A DNA stretch of 64,000 nt, from contig OX422183.1 of NCBI GenBank assembly GCA_949130485.1, positions 16,698,420 to 16,762,419 of the forward strand, in the 5' to 3' direction. The DNA comes from Agelas oroides (taxonomy: Eukaryota; Porifera; Demospongiae; Agelasida; Agelasidae). A model generated the notes under the pieces. The model saw only the letters and a list, made by a program, of their open reading frames with translations. It was not told the DNA's origin and searched no databases. The position numbers and the translations under genes are program-made. This document shows positions 34,112 to 46,600 of this stretch, one piece after another. The first letter of the stretch is position 1. Every line of letters starts with the position of its first letter.

Positions 34112-37100
34112 ATGATTTTCTTCTCATGGTGGTTTGCAGATTCTGGCATTGTTGTTGATCTTCATCAGTTGCCAATGTAGTACAGGTACGTATGATGATG
34201 ACACACTGATCCTCAATCACAATCCCATGAAACTAGACACAAAACCGGAAAAAGTTCTCTGGATACCAACTTATGACTTTTGCCAACTTAGCAGTTTGGT
34301 CATCACCGGGTGTAAGTGATGTCAACAACACACACCCCACCAAGAGAAGTTGTAAAACTCCATCCTTTGCACTGAGAGCTCAAATGCAGATCACTGATGC
34401 GGCAGCCACTCACTACACTCAAAGTACTCACTATCACACATTGTAGTTGATAACATCACAAAGGGATGTCTCTACACCTTAATAAGATGGCTTACACTTT
34501 CAATACTGTAGAGAGTAATTATTGTCTGCTCTGAGACAAAAGTCCGTGGCTCACTACAACTGGTCTCTTGACTTCAAGTACCACAGCCCAATAGCAAAAT
34601 ATAGGTTGCATGGTTTGTGAGTAAGAAATTGCACTCGAGCATGTCACTGATTCGGTTAGCTATTACTGTGTAAGTTTGAATGTGTTTCTGTGCTGAGTGC
34701 ATTCCTTCAGCCAACTTGTAACAATCTGCTTCACTTTTTTTTGGCATGTGATTGACTGTTGACAGCATATAGTTGAAGAGATACGCATCTCTTGGGGAAA
34801 TCATAACAAGCATTGAGTTTTGTAAACATTTGATATGTTTATCAAGCAGTACAGTTCAAATAATAGTTTTGTTGCTTGGAGCATTGTACTTACCCAGGAT
34901 TACAATTGCCAACTATTGGATTATATACCAGAGGCCATATATTCTTATTCAGGATTGGATGATATTTGTATAGTAGTTGCCATTCATATACTCCAATGCG
35001 TTTGCTGTGACATAACTAAATGACTAGTTATGAGTAGTATGAACAGAGAAGGTTGGTTATGACGTCAGGCTACTTGACACATGCCAATCTCCATAGTATA
35101 GCATTAAATCTTTCAGTGGCTTCTCAGTTGGCTTCTGCATGAATAAAGAGAAAGGTATAGCATTATGTCTGTTTGCAGGTGAATCTGCACGTTTGCTGTC
35201 AGAATCTGTTAGTGATGTGCATTGATCTGGTGAGAGGTTCTCTTATAACATGGTGAAGCTTAATCAGGAAAACACTGACAGCATAACAAACAGTCTGTAA
35301 TATCTGACGTGTGACACAATTAGTCAATTTTTAGTCTGGCTTGATAGCATCTCTTTACTCCTTTCTATTCACAACAATGACTTTACCATTGCCATGGCAA
35401 TAATCATTCAAGGTACAATGTACATACTACAATTTCACTATATAATAATGCTGACTGTGATGATGCCTTGCAGGTAGATCTGTCATGACCCTGACCTCTA
35501 CTCTGGATGGCAGACAGGCTGCTTGTCCTGGGGAGGTGGTGACCTACACCTGCACAGTACTTCGTACAGCCGTCATCAGTGTGTATGCTCTGCCAGACAT
35601 TGATGGTGTTCATTATTTTCCCAGGAGTCCAATTGGGCAGCAGTTTATTAGAGACTTCCAGCTTGCTCTCACTAACAAGGTTCCTGATCCCAACAATGCA
35701 GCACTGGCAGACCTCACAACAACCCTCTCAGTCACTGCTACAGCTAGACGTAATGGGACAGAGGTGCAGTGTCGTGGTGATGAACCCAGTGAAAGAATGA
35801 GCCAAGTTCTCTACATTGCAAGTGAGCGATAGCTATGTAGCATGCAGCTTTTATGTCTCTATGTATGAATGTATGTATGTATGTTGTAGGTATGTATATA
35901 TTTTAACTTTGTACGAACAATCAATGAACCACATCTTTCTGAATAAAAGAGGTGGGCCTAGATGTTATGCAAAGTCACCAACTGCACGGGACATATTTGT
36001 ATGTATGTATATAGGTATGTACATAGATGTATACATCAAGTTATTTTACCAAGACGAAACAGCATCTGCCCAAAGAGCAAATGCTGTTCTGTCTGGGGAA
36101 AGTAACCATTTTTGTTGGATGTTACCCCAAGCAATTTAATGCCATATATACCCATTATCACCTCCACCCATTCAAAGTTCAAAAGATATGGTTGCTAAGC
36201 AACAAGTATATATGTATGTATGTGTGTATGTATGCCATTTTATTTTTTTGTAATCTCCAGATGAAAGAGCACAAGCTGCATGGACGAATGCTCCTCCTCT
36301 GGGGAGTATATGCAACTGATTTGTTGTTGTGTTGAAATCCTTTGCCTTAGCCCCCTCCCCCCTCCCATTATCAGATCCATGAAGATTCTAACACTTGTTC
36401 CGAGTTCTGGTCACTTAGCAACAAAAAAGCAAACATGTTTTCTGCGTGTAGTGCAAACAGTTTAAACAGATAACTCTCACTGCTTTTCTACACATGATTC
36501 ATCTGACAGTTTCTGACAGTTATATTCTTTTTCTCCGAAATTTCTTTTAACCCCCCCAGCTATGCCACCATCACCTCCTCAGAACCCAGGCTACCATGTC
36601 CAGCACTATGGTCCTCACAATGTCACTGTTACTGTACAGTGGGGGTACCCAGAGTTTGATGGAGGAGTCCCAGTGGACAACTATACCATCAGTGGTGCCA
36701 ACATTATGACAACCACCTCACGAATCAATGAAACCACACTTTCTTTGCCATACAATGCAAGACAAACTATAGAGGTTGCTGCCACTAACTGCATTAGAAC
36801 CAGCAGAACTGCCACATTTACCTACTTTAAAGGTAGGGCTGGTGGGATAATTATGATTACATTTACACTTGTTAACTACAAAGCATTAAACACTGGTGTA
36901 GGCAAGATAAATTTTCTCACACTCAACCTCAGTGTTGTCACTGCCAAGATAGTCTACAATCCTCTGTTTCCGTTTCAGCTACTGTATAGTGCACTACACT
37001 CTTCATGAATGGCTTTCCGCAGACTGACACTTTCTAATAAGGCCTGTCAAAGGAGTGTGCGCAATGCAGCTAGTGTGTCAGTATACCTCACATATTTCAG

Positions 37101-38661
37101 GAAAGACCCTGATGTACGTTTGTATTTGGATGACTATATAGGTTAGGAAGCCAAATTCCCTAACAGCAGAAATTTCAAGGTAGACGGGGCCAGTGTCAGT
37201 TAGACTACAGAACAAATCTGTATGATCATCATGTGTGAATGTATGTATATTTAGGGTGGGAAGGAATGGGTCCAGAAATGAGTTTTTCAACTGCAAATGT
37301 TCAGTGTCTACCGTAATGTCATTGTTTCACCTCAGCTGGCTGCAGGGAGCCCACTCCTCCCAGCAGAGGGTCCATTGATAACTTCCAAAATGCAGCAGAA
37401 GGGGCCAGCATAACCTACAGCTGCAGTCCAGGGTTGGTTCCAAGGACACAGATGAGTGCAGTGTGTACCAACATGACCTGGAGACCTGACCCTGCCACTC
37501 TACAGTGTAGGGAACCACTTCCAGGGGAACTAGGTTAGGTGCATAATTATGATCTAATGCAACTGTGTGTTTCAAGAGGCCATGATAGAGCAAGGAATTT
37601 CCTTTCAAAGTTTCATGGTGACTGCCTTGCTAAACTTAGGGGTGAATTAAGCTGGAAGGATAATACCCAATGATCAGATGCATTTGTTTGCAAGCAAATG
37701 TGTTTGATCATTGGGATTATCGTAGACTGAACTATGTTTATGTGACAATTCTACATGCAGCTGACTGTGGAGCCCCACCCCCTCCAGTCAGTGGATCTCT
37801 GCTGCAGCCTTACACTAACACAACAGAAGGCTCAGTGGTGGTGTTCCAGTGTGACCCAGGGTTTGTCCCAGAGGGAGAGATGACAGCAGTGTGTGGGAGT
37901 GATGGTCAGTGGAGCCCCAACCCAGGAGATGTCACCTGCAGCCCCAGGCCCACACAGACATTCACACAGACAATTACACCGACATCAACACAGGCACCTA
38001 CACAGGCACCTACACGGGGGGCATCAACGCCCACTAAGACTTCTACTCCTACTGGACATGGTGAGAATGAACTATTAGAAATATGTACGTAGGTGTTATA
38101 GCATGTTTATGGTGTTATCTGGCTAAAGTGTGTAAGAGTTGAAGCAAACTTAGAGCACTTACACAGACATTCACACAGACAAACATTCACACAGACATTC
38201 GTACAGACATTCGTACAGACTGACATCCATACAGATAAACCCACACAGACAGACATCCACACAGACAGATATTCACACGGACAAGTATTCACACAGATAT
38301 CCACACAGATATCCACACAGATAGACATCCATGCAGACAGACATCAACACCAATATCTGGGCCTCATGCTTCACCTGTTCTCTCTTATCCAGATGACTGT
38401 GTGCAAGGCTCAGATTCAACCATCACCATTATTACAGCAGTTGTCTCCTGTGCTGTGTCATTCATCCTTGGAGCACTGGTTGGTGCTCTAGTACACTACT
38501 GTACTGTGAAGAAGAAATCCAAATGCCACAAGATCTACTCCATGGCAATATCTCACAAGCAGAAGAAGCAACAGTCAGCACCAGTGTATGAAGATGTTAT
38601 TGTCCCGTCTCAGAACATTCAACTGAAGGAAAATGTTGCATATGGCCCTGTTCTGCAATAG
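32988..38661 (+). CDS. Ig-FN3-Sushi-Sushi transmembrane receptor, 485 aa
   Basis: Coding exons are 32988-33011, 34140-34185, 35474-35821, 36560-36832, 37336-37533, 37761-38060 and 38393-38661, all with GT-AG borders. The first intron is phase 0 and the rest are phase 1. The product starts MSLIKAVKILALLLIFISCQC (signal peptide). It continues with an Ig-like domain (about 25-139, CPGEVVTYTC ... VQCRGDE), FN3 (141-230), two Sushi/CCP domains (about 233-285 and 299-357, each with four cysteines and a late Trp), a Thr/Pro stalk (360-395), one membrane span (about 407-431) and a basic tail of about 50 residues. Tail tyrosines Y445, Y462 (VYEDV) and Y480 (VAYGPV) could recruit SH2 proteins; the last fits an inhibitory ITIM pattern. 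One-exon-per-domain phase-1 design is typical of shuffled animal receptors. Ligand unknown. Confidence 0.85.
33313..33371. mobile_element. 59-bp minimal TAGCCTCGT element with 8-bp target duplication
   Basis: The element lies in receptor intron 1 and consists almost only of its ends (TAGCCTCGTACCCAGGCTC and inverse). ATCATGTT flanks both sides (33305-33312 and 33372-33379). A further fragment (GGCCTCATTCCCAGGCAGGG) lies at 33,470-33,498. Confidence 0.9.
34070..34110. repeat. (AC)n microsatellite in receptor intron 1
   Basis: About 18 AC units ending 30 bp before the exon-2 acceptor, so length changes could affect the polypyrimidine/branch region. Confidence 0.95.
36040..36215 (-). repeat. 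Inverted fragment of the long dispersed block in receptor intron 3
   Basis: GGTTGCTAAGCAAC, ACCTCCACCCATT and CTGTCTGGGGAA correspond, inverted, to the 5,120-5,290, 14,310-14,440 and 20,280-20,440 segments. Confidence 0.65.
38140..38350. repeat. CACACAGACATT tandem repeat in receptor intron 6
   Basis: Roughly 12-bp and 16-bp units of CACACAGACATT(C) type fill most of the intron after exon 6. A 22-bp stretch is identical to the part of exon 6 that codes for the Thr/Gln-rich stalk (about 37,954-37,976), so the intron repeat and the coding repeat share an origin. Confidence 0.85.
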
Positions 38662-38722
38662 CTACTTTAACTAGAACATGTATCATGACACAGTTTTCAA
38701 AGGATGGATAATTATATGTTAC

Positions 38723-38728
38723 ATTAAA
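38723..38728 (+). terminator. Putative poly(A) signal of the receptor gene
   Basis: ATTAAA, the common variant, lies 62 bp after the TAG stop. No canonical AATAAA occurs closer. Confidence 0.45.
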
Positions 38729-38739
38729 AAGGGACAGGA

Positions 38740-39539
38740 ATTGTACGCCCAAAAGTATGAAAACAAGGTACCAGTACATAGGGATGATAGCATGACACAA
38801 AGTCAACATAACGTCCCATCATTACATCAGTTATTGTAGAATGCCCACTCTGCCTTTGCTTCAGTTTAGTTCAGGGATCCGTGAAAAAATGTAGAATTAT
38901 ATACACAAAATTGATTTTCATAGAATACAACCATACATATATTGGATAGGAACTATACCCTCAAAATAGAAGTCAGCCAGTTGGTTATGGAAATTGCATA
39001 AGTTATTGCGGAAAAGATGTAGATGTTAATACGTTGCATGATACCCTAATACCCACATCTTCTCCTCTATATGGAGGTACTTGACTACATAGTGTCTTAC
39101 TTGTCGAAAATTGATATACTCAACGAAGTTCATCAAGTTGTGAAATGGGAACTAGTCGTCTTGCAGTTTTGTTCATATGATTTACAGATGAAAAGAATTT
39201 TTTGTGGAACACTTCATATAATTTGTATTGCAATGTATACCAGGTAGCATGATGAATACCCAAGCCACACGCGGTTTGGGTACAAGGGTATAGCTGAGCC
39301 AGTTTAGAGTATGCGACATTATATACAACATGGATATGATCACATTCTAATGGTCAATGCATAAATTATGGAATCTCTAACAACGTCTTGCAACTAACGT
39401 GTGTAGGGAAAGTATTATATAGCCATCTTTCTTTAAAAAAAACAACAACAACAACAACAACAACAACGCATTAACGCGTTATGTAAACTTTTAATATTAT
39501 CTTCACACAATCAATGGTAAAGAATAGGTAGGTTAGTGA
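38740..39539. other. Convergent intergenic stretch, no gene
   Basis: Holds diverged AAGATGTAG...CTACATCTT-type hairpins (38,745-38,830; 39,012-39,065) and an ACA trinucleotide run at 39,441-39,468. Confidence 0.6.
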
Positions 39540-40210
39540 TATTCATCTGAATTTGTCCATCACAGACCAGTCATTCTTGCCTATATATCCAAGAGGAGCA
39601 CAAAATGACCCTCTCCTCCTCCTCCACTGCCTAATGACATGATAATTCCTGTCACTTACATACACAGCATCACAGCTGTCAACAGTGATTCCAAAACCTC
39701 TTCCCAACTTTTCTTCCTGACCTCTGTTTTCATTACTTACAAGAACTCTCTTTCTGGTGTGAAAATTTCAAGACTCTGGAGTGAAGATTTGTAAGTACAT
39801 GACTGTTATGGGGGTCAGCTACATAGATATCACCATGGCAACCAACAGCAATATCATTAGGATGAGAAAATTGGCTATTTCCCCTTATTTCAGTACCAAA
39901 GCTGCTATGAGACACCAGATCTGGGTTGATAACCTGTATCTAGTGATTACATTGTTCACACTCATAGCTAATATATCATTCCAAAATGACCATCAAACTG
40001 CATGCCGCTCCTGATGCACTGCCATATTCACCATGAACCTTCAATCCATCAGAGGTACACTTATGAATTTAATTGTAGCCTTGATCGGTTACAAAGATAT
40101 CATTGTCCAAAGCTATACACCACAGCTATACACCTATAGGAATATCAAACTAGTTCTCCATCAGCTATGGGAACCATGTAGCTGTTGTGAATGTTCGCTT
40201 CCAAATGAGC
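39540..40210 (-). pseudogene. Decayed NHL-repeat gene
   Basis: Minus-strand frames spell successive NHL (beta-propeller) repeats: DNDIFVTDQGYN ... SDGLKVHGEYGSASG at about 40,090-40,010, then FSHPNDIAVGCHGDIYVADP with HNSHV at about 39,870-39,780, then GFGITVDSCDAVYVSDRNYH with VIRQW at about 39,700-39,625, ending in a stop near 39,550. The pieces lie in different frames and are broken by stops, so the locus is disabled. NHL propellers occur in TRIM-type and related proteins, usually as protein or RNA binding modules. The source gene and its N-terminal part are not in view. Confidence 0.6.
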
Positions 40211-40686
40211 AGATCTTCTCCCCCTCTGGAGTAAAGACTGAGACACAGCAACCAGTCTGTTTGTTGCATATTAGTTATGTAATGATCAAAAGCCTGGAAA
40301 TTTATCTTCAGAACTCACAGTTGATTGCTGTCATAGTGAGCTGTAATTGTTGCATTGGGGTGTTAATTATTAAACACTACTTGACAGCTCCTGTAGACAC
40401 CTAGAGGACTAACTACTTATGTGTACTTGAAAATACTCAAATTTGAAAGTTACTTTGTAGCTTGTGTATTTCTCAAAACCTGCAAGCAATACAAATATTT
40501 GAGGAATAAGAACTACAGTACAAATGCCTAGTACACATGAAAACTTTACAACTTGAATGACATCCTAGGTGACTTAATGTTCTGTTCTAGTGTAAAACTT
40601 GTCTTTGACTTAGCTGGAATCACAAAAATTACTTTTGTTTTAGTGTAAACCAACAAAAAAAAAACAAAAAAAAACTTTGTGTACTG

Positions 40687-40692
40687 TTTATT
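40687..40692 (-). terminator. Poly(A) signal overlapping the megasynthase stop codon
   Basis: On the minus strand the last codon and stop read CAATAAA, so AATAAA starts inside the final Gln codon. Downstream is strongly T-rich (ACACAAAG then long T runs). A canonical animal poly(A) signal here implies a very short 3' UTR unless a later signal is used. Confidence 0.6.
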
Positions 40693-43600
40693 GATCATCA
40701 GGGTATAAAAGTGACAGCAAGGTGCTGACAACTTTTGCAAAAACTTTGCTTCCAGACTTTTGAATGAAAAAGTGGTCACCTTGAAACAGGGTCACATGTG
40801 CAGTTTTGTTGGTACATTTGGACCACTCTTGAAGATCATTTGGTGTAACAACATGGTCTGCCACACCTCCCAGTATTTCTATTGGGCAGTCGACCTTCAT
40901 GTCAGGTGGGCACTTGTACTGTTCATAGAGTCTACACAAGTAGCGGAGCTGTTCAATTGTGGGTTTTAGTTCTGGTGCCATCATGAGCTTCTTTGGTTCA
41001 ATGTCAAACCCTTTCTCTCTGAGCTTCATCAGAAAGACATGATCATCAGCAATATTAGAGAGGCATTGGGTTCCTACAGCAAGCTGACTTCCTTCAGATA
41101 CTTTCAGTGGGGAATACATGCTGCATACTACAAGCAAGAAAGGCAGGGGCATCTTCTGGTTGCACAAGTACTGGTAAATATCAATAGCTAGTAAAGAGCC
41201 AAAGCTGTGCCCCAAGATCACAAATGGGACATTTTGCTCCTGGACTATTGTAGACACACCACTTGCAAGTGTGGAAACTAGATCTTCCATGGTGCATGGC
41301 ACCACAGGGTAGAAAGTACTCCATACCGTCATTCCAGGAAAAGACCAGTTCTTGAAAAGATGTGTTGGCATTCCTATGTACGGTAAGCAGAACAGATGAA
41401 CATCAGTTGATTGACTTTGCTGGCTTCCATGTGTCAAGTGCCACATGTTATGTGAAGTGATCACTGCTTGGCTATAGGTTGGCTTCACTGGTGTCTTCTC
41501 TACCGATGTCAAACCTGATACCACCAAAGCAAGGTCAGAGACTGTGGGATGCTCCATAATATCTAGAGGTGAGAGGTAAACTTTGAAAGCTTTATTCAAA
41601 TTGGACACTAGCTGTGCAATCTGAAGAGAATCTCCTCCCACTTCATAGAAGTTTTCTGTGGAGAGATGTTTTTCTTCTGAAATGCTCAAGATTTGTTTCC
41701 ACTGTGTTAGTATGTAGGAGTGCACCTCAGCATCAATGTGGTCATTCTGCTGGACATCAGCACTGGATAAGTGGATTTGTATTTTGGTAGTGTCAAGGCT
41801 GTTGCCAAATGTGTCTTTGATGCCTTCCATTTGAAGTGCAGTGACCAAGCCTTCTGGGATAAATTGTTCATCAATGGTACTTTTATCAATTGTTATCAGT
41901 AATTCATCTTGTGGTAACCCAAATTTCTTAGCTGTTTCATGACTGATAGGTATAGGACCATCGCCCAAAAGGCCCACATATATTGGGCCTTCTTGTTGAA
42001 GGAGTGGATCTAGAAGTTGTAGTGCAGTGTCTGGTTCGAGGGTGTTCATGCCCAGCACTTCTCCAACATCACTAATGGTGTGCCCCTTGCTTAGGCCTGT
42101 GTTCTTCCAAACTGGCCAGCTAATGCAAAGTGTTCTTATGTTGTGATCACCTTTAGTAGCACTGCAGTGATGGTGGAACATTTCAAGGAACTTGTTAGCT
42201 GCTGAATATGTGGTTAGACCTTTTGCTGGTAGGACACTGTAAACCGAAGAGAACAGAACCAGTACTGCATTCTTTGAATTCTGATACAAGAATTCATACA
42301 GCTTGAGAGCTCCTTTCACTTTGGCTATCATAGCAGTCTTCAAATCTTCAACTGTCAAATCTTTGATGCTTTTCTCTTCATATGCAGTTGCAAGGTGGAA
42401 CGCACCACAGATCTGTTGACCCTTGCTCACTCTGAGTATGTTTTCAGTAGTCTCCTCCCTACTGATGTCCCCTTCAATGTAAGTGTATTGTACACCATGT
42501 CCATCGAGGAATGTGAGGCAGTCCTGGACGTTTGTGCTTGTCTTAGAGTGACGACCAATTAGGACCAACTTTGCATTGAAATATTTGTGCAAATAGACAG
42601 AAAGGAAACGTCCCACACCTCCAGCACCACCTGACAAAATGTACACTCCTCCCTCAGGTAAGACTTTCTGCTCTTTTGAAGCAATCTCAAACAAATCAAT
42701 TTCTTTCAATCGAGGTACATGACGTTGCAGATTTCTATAAGCTACTTGGGTTTCCTTGTGAGTGGAAAGTGCTTCCTGGATAATAGCACAAGATAAAGTG
42801 TTGAGGTCTGTATCGCTGGTACATTGACATTCTGGCAAATCAACCTCTAGCAAGCAACACTGGTCTGCCAATTCTTTTGTAGCTACACTAATTAATGAGG
42901 ACATTAAACTCCTTGTGGGCTGCAGGAAATCAGATGTTGTGACACAAGCAGACTGCGATGTGACATTAAGAAGCTTGATCTGCAAGTGTTTTGGCAAAAC
43001 TTCTAAACTCTGCAGAAGGTACAACAGCTGTTGATTATGCTCATCTGACCAAGGAGAGGAGAGGTTCATTTCACTTCTGTCTCTGTGATTATCGTATGGT
43101 ACAATGTTCACAATTATGTCGATGAAGCCACACAAACTTAACAGCTTATACCATGCCTCAATGTAAGACAGTTTGCTGGCCTTTTGAGTTATAAGTGTTC
43201 CAGAAGTTGGCTCTGAAAGAATCAACTGATTTCTGTGGTGGGAAATGGACACTGGTATGCATTGTTTGTTCTTTAGTTTTTCTTCAATAAGGCTGAAGAG
43301 CTCACTACCCTCCAGGTGAAGGATTACAAACACTCTCTTGCTTTGGCTTTCTGCAGTCTGCAGGGTGAATGGCTCCCATGTAAGAGTATGGACTGGTATG
43401 TGCAAATTTGATGGCGGTTGCAACCAAGATGACACAGTGCTGCTAATGTAGTGCCCTTCAACGTAATTCTTCTTCATGGCAACTCTCTGAATCTTTCCAC
43501 TTGTCGTTTTCTGAAATTGGGTTTGTGTAAGAACCACATACTGGGATGGCACAATTCCAAAGTACTTGTTGATCGTCAGGTGAATTTTCTTAATGATTCT

Positions 43601-46600
43601 GTGGAGTTCATGTTTGGGTAATGAGTCTGGATCACTAGGACAGAAGATAACCACCAATTCTTCAGTACCCTTTTCCACATTCTCCACACCAAATGCTGCA
43701 GAATATGTTGGGGTCACACCTTCCACTTGATTTACCTTTTCTTCAATCTCATGACAAAAGTACTTGACACCTCTAAGTACTATTTGTTCCTTAATTCGAC
43801 CTGTAATAAAGAGATTTCCATTCACAATAAAGGCATGGTCTCCTGAACGCATCCATCCATCTCTGAATAGTTCATTTGAGGCCTTTTCATTGAAGAGATA
43901 TCCAGGAGTGACGACATCACCACAGATCTCTAACTCTCCTATTTCTCCATCAGGAAGTTCACATCCCATCTCATCTGTGACACGAATAGCAACTCCTTGC
44001 ATTGGTGGACCAAGGTTCACAAATTCATAGTCGCCATACTGGTGGGTCCATGACTTACTCTTTAGCCCTACAGTGTTGTGGTATGTGAAACATGTTGCTG
44101 TCTCAGCCATACCAAAGGATGGCTGAACTGTGGATTCTTTGAGGCCCATTGGAACAGTTGCTTGTAGAAAACTTCGAATTGTGCCAGGGGTGACCATTTC
44201 ACCTGCATTAATCAAACTCTTAAGTGTAGACAACTCAATAGTCTGCTTCTCTTCTTCACTAGCCTCAGTTACTGATTTTGCCACCAAAGCATAGCCAAAG
44301 TTTGGTGCCCAGGTGTGAGTGATACTGTATTCTGTTATAAGTCTCAACCAGTTCAGGGGGTTTGATAGTACAATTGATACATCAACCATATGTTGACTGC
44401 ATCCAAGGAAGGTGTCCTTAAGGTGGAATGTCAGTATTGGTACCACGTGATCCATAGGAATCCAGCTCAGAGTCCGATCAGTGTGAGAGTAGTTGTTGGC
44501 ACGTGTTGATGAGATAATGTGGCATATAACCCTGTTGTTGAGTTCTTGAATGCATTTTGGTGCCCCTGTGCTGCCAGATGATAACTGAAGGAACAACAAA
44601 TCATTAGGAGATGAGTTGTCAAGCATGACATCACACACTCCTCGAATTTTGTTAGCTTCCACAGCAGATAGTGAAACCACTTTTGCATTTTGAAATTCTG
44701 GATAGAATTGCTGCAAATTCTTGATGTCCTCGGGAAAATCATCAGTAAATATGGTGGCTTGATTGAGTGTCTTCCAAACATGGTGAAGCTTTTCAGTCTT
44801 TCCAGATATTTCCTTGTAAGTCAAAGCTTTGGCAACTATTGTGGGAACAATTCCATGTAGGACACATCCCCACCATAAAGGGATAAGCTTTCTGGGCTTG
44901 CTGATGAGAAGAATGACAAAACTTCCCTTTGTTAGGCCAAATAACTCAAAAGCTGATTTGTACTGAAGAGCTGATTGGTATAGCTCAGCATATGACATGA
45001 AATGTGTACACTCCTCCTCTATGAATGTGATGCCCTTTGTAGGATAATTTGATGCTGTTCTTTGTAATGCTGCTACCATTGTTGTAGATGGTTCTGTCTT
45101 GTGTGCAATCGTTGACTGTTTTGGTGTGATACCTTCCATTACTTGCAACAGTGAGGGTATAGGCTTCTTGTCATTTGATTTCTCCTCCTCCAGTTTGCTT
45201 GGTTGTGTCCTTTTGTTTACTGAAGGTAAAGCTGCTACGGATTTGCTATTGCGCTTTGACTTGTGTCTTTTCCTCACAGAAACCTTGGCACAAGGGATGT
45301 ACTTTGTTACTGCAGACAAGACTTGATTCTGGAGTATTGGATCTAGTACAAGGATCTTCTGTAGTTCATCTTCGCTAATCTGTCCTTGCTCATTCCTTGG
45401 TAAGCTAGACACTTGGGTAATAACCACATTGGGTGGTAATGTTCCTGCAAGCCTCATTATTTGGTCATCATTAATCCTTCTGTTTCTGTTTGCCTGAACA
45501 TATATGTAGACTTTGGGATTGTTGCCCTCTTTGACAACAGCTATGTGGCAGTCTCGAACAGAAACATCTCTAAGGATTTCATCTTCAATCCTTCCAATAT
45601 TGAGCAACTTTCTGTTATAAAACAGCCTCCTGAAAGGTGCACTACATATGCTGGAGCCTGGTCCATGTAGTGCAGGGGGGATGGGGTTAGGCATTTGACC
45701 ATCAGATTCACTTTTTGAGATAAAGGTAATGGACTCTTCAAGGATTTGTAGAAATCCAAGCATGTAGCTTTGCTGAATATACCCTTGATCATAATGCAGA
45801 AAGCCTTTGATTTCATTGCTTGTAGCTTTGATGTCCATAAATATCAGCTGGTCCTCTGGAATATTTGAGTAGGGGATCCACAGAGGTTCTCCTCTATCTG
45901 GGAGGACTTCAGATGAGAGAGTGGTAAAACTGAACCCCACTAGTGGATACTGTGCCTTTACTGGTACATGCTGGTACTGTAATGTCTCTGCTAATTCCTT
46001 TCTTATCATTTGCAGAAATGACTTTGGTGTGCACTTTTCCGGCAGTTTTAAGTGGAGTACAACCCTGTTTGCTGTAGGACCAATGAGTCTTGAGGTCGTT
46101 TTGTCATTTCTGTTTGAAAATGGTGATGTAATATAGACATGATTAGACCCTGTCAAGGTATGGATACTGAGGTAGAAGGCAGCTAACACAACCTCCACAG
46201 GAGATGCATTGTATTGAGAGCAGGCCTGTTTGACAGAAAGAAACTGAATGTTGACTGGAAAGCTAGCCCTACTGCCTAAAGGTATTCCATCTTGATATAT
46301 CTCAAAATTAGGCAACACTGAAGCCTTTGCAAGTTTGTCCTCCCAGTAGCAAAGGTCTGTACTGTGTTTTGGTGTGCCTTGTTTTGCTTTTTGCTGCAAC
46401 ACATACAGTTGATATGCATCTTTCTTCTCTTGAGCAGCAATACTGGAGTGAGAAATTGCTTCTTGCATGACTAGCCAGGCTGTGATGTCATCTGCAATGA
46501 TGTGGTGAAGCACAAAGACAACCACTGTCATCTTTTCTATCTCATACAACTGACATCTCATCAGAGGTCCACGCTCATAGTCAAACATTTCTGAGATGTA

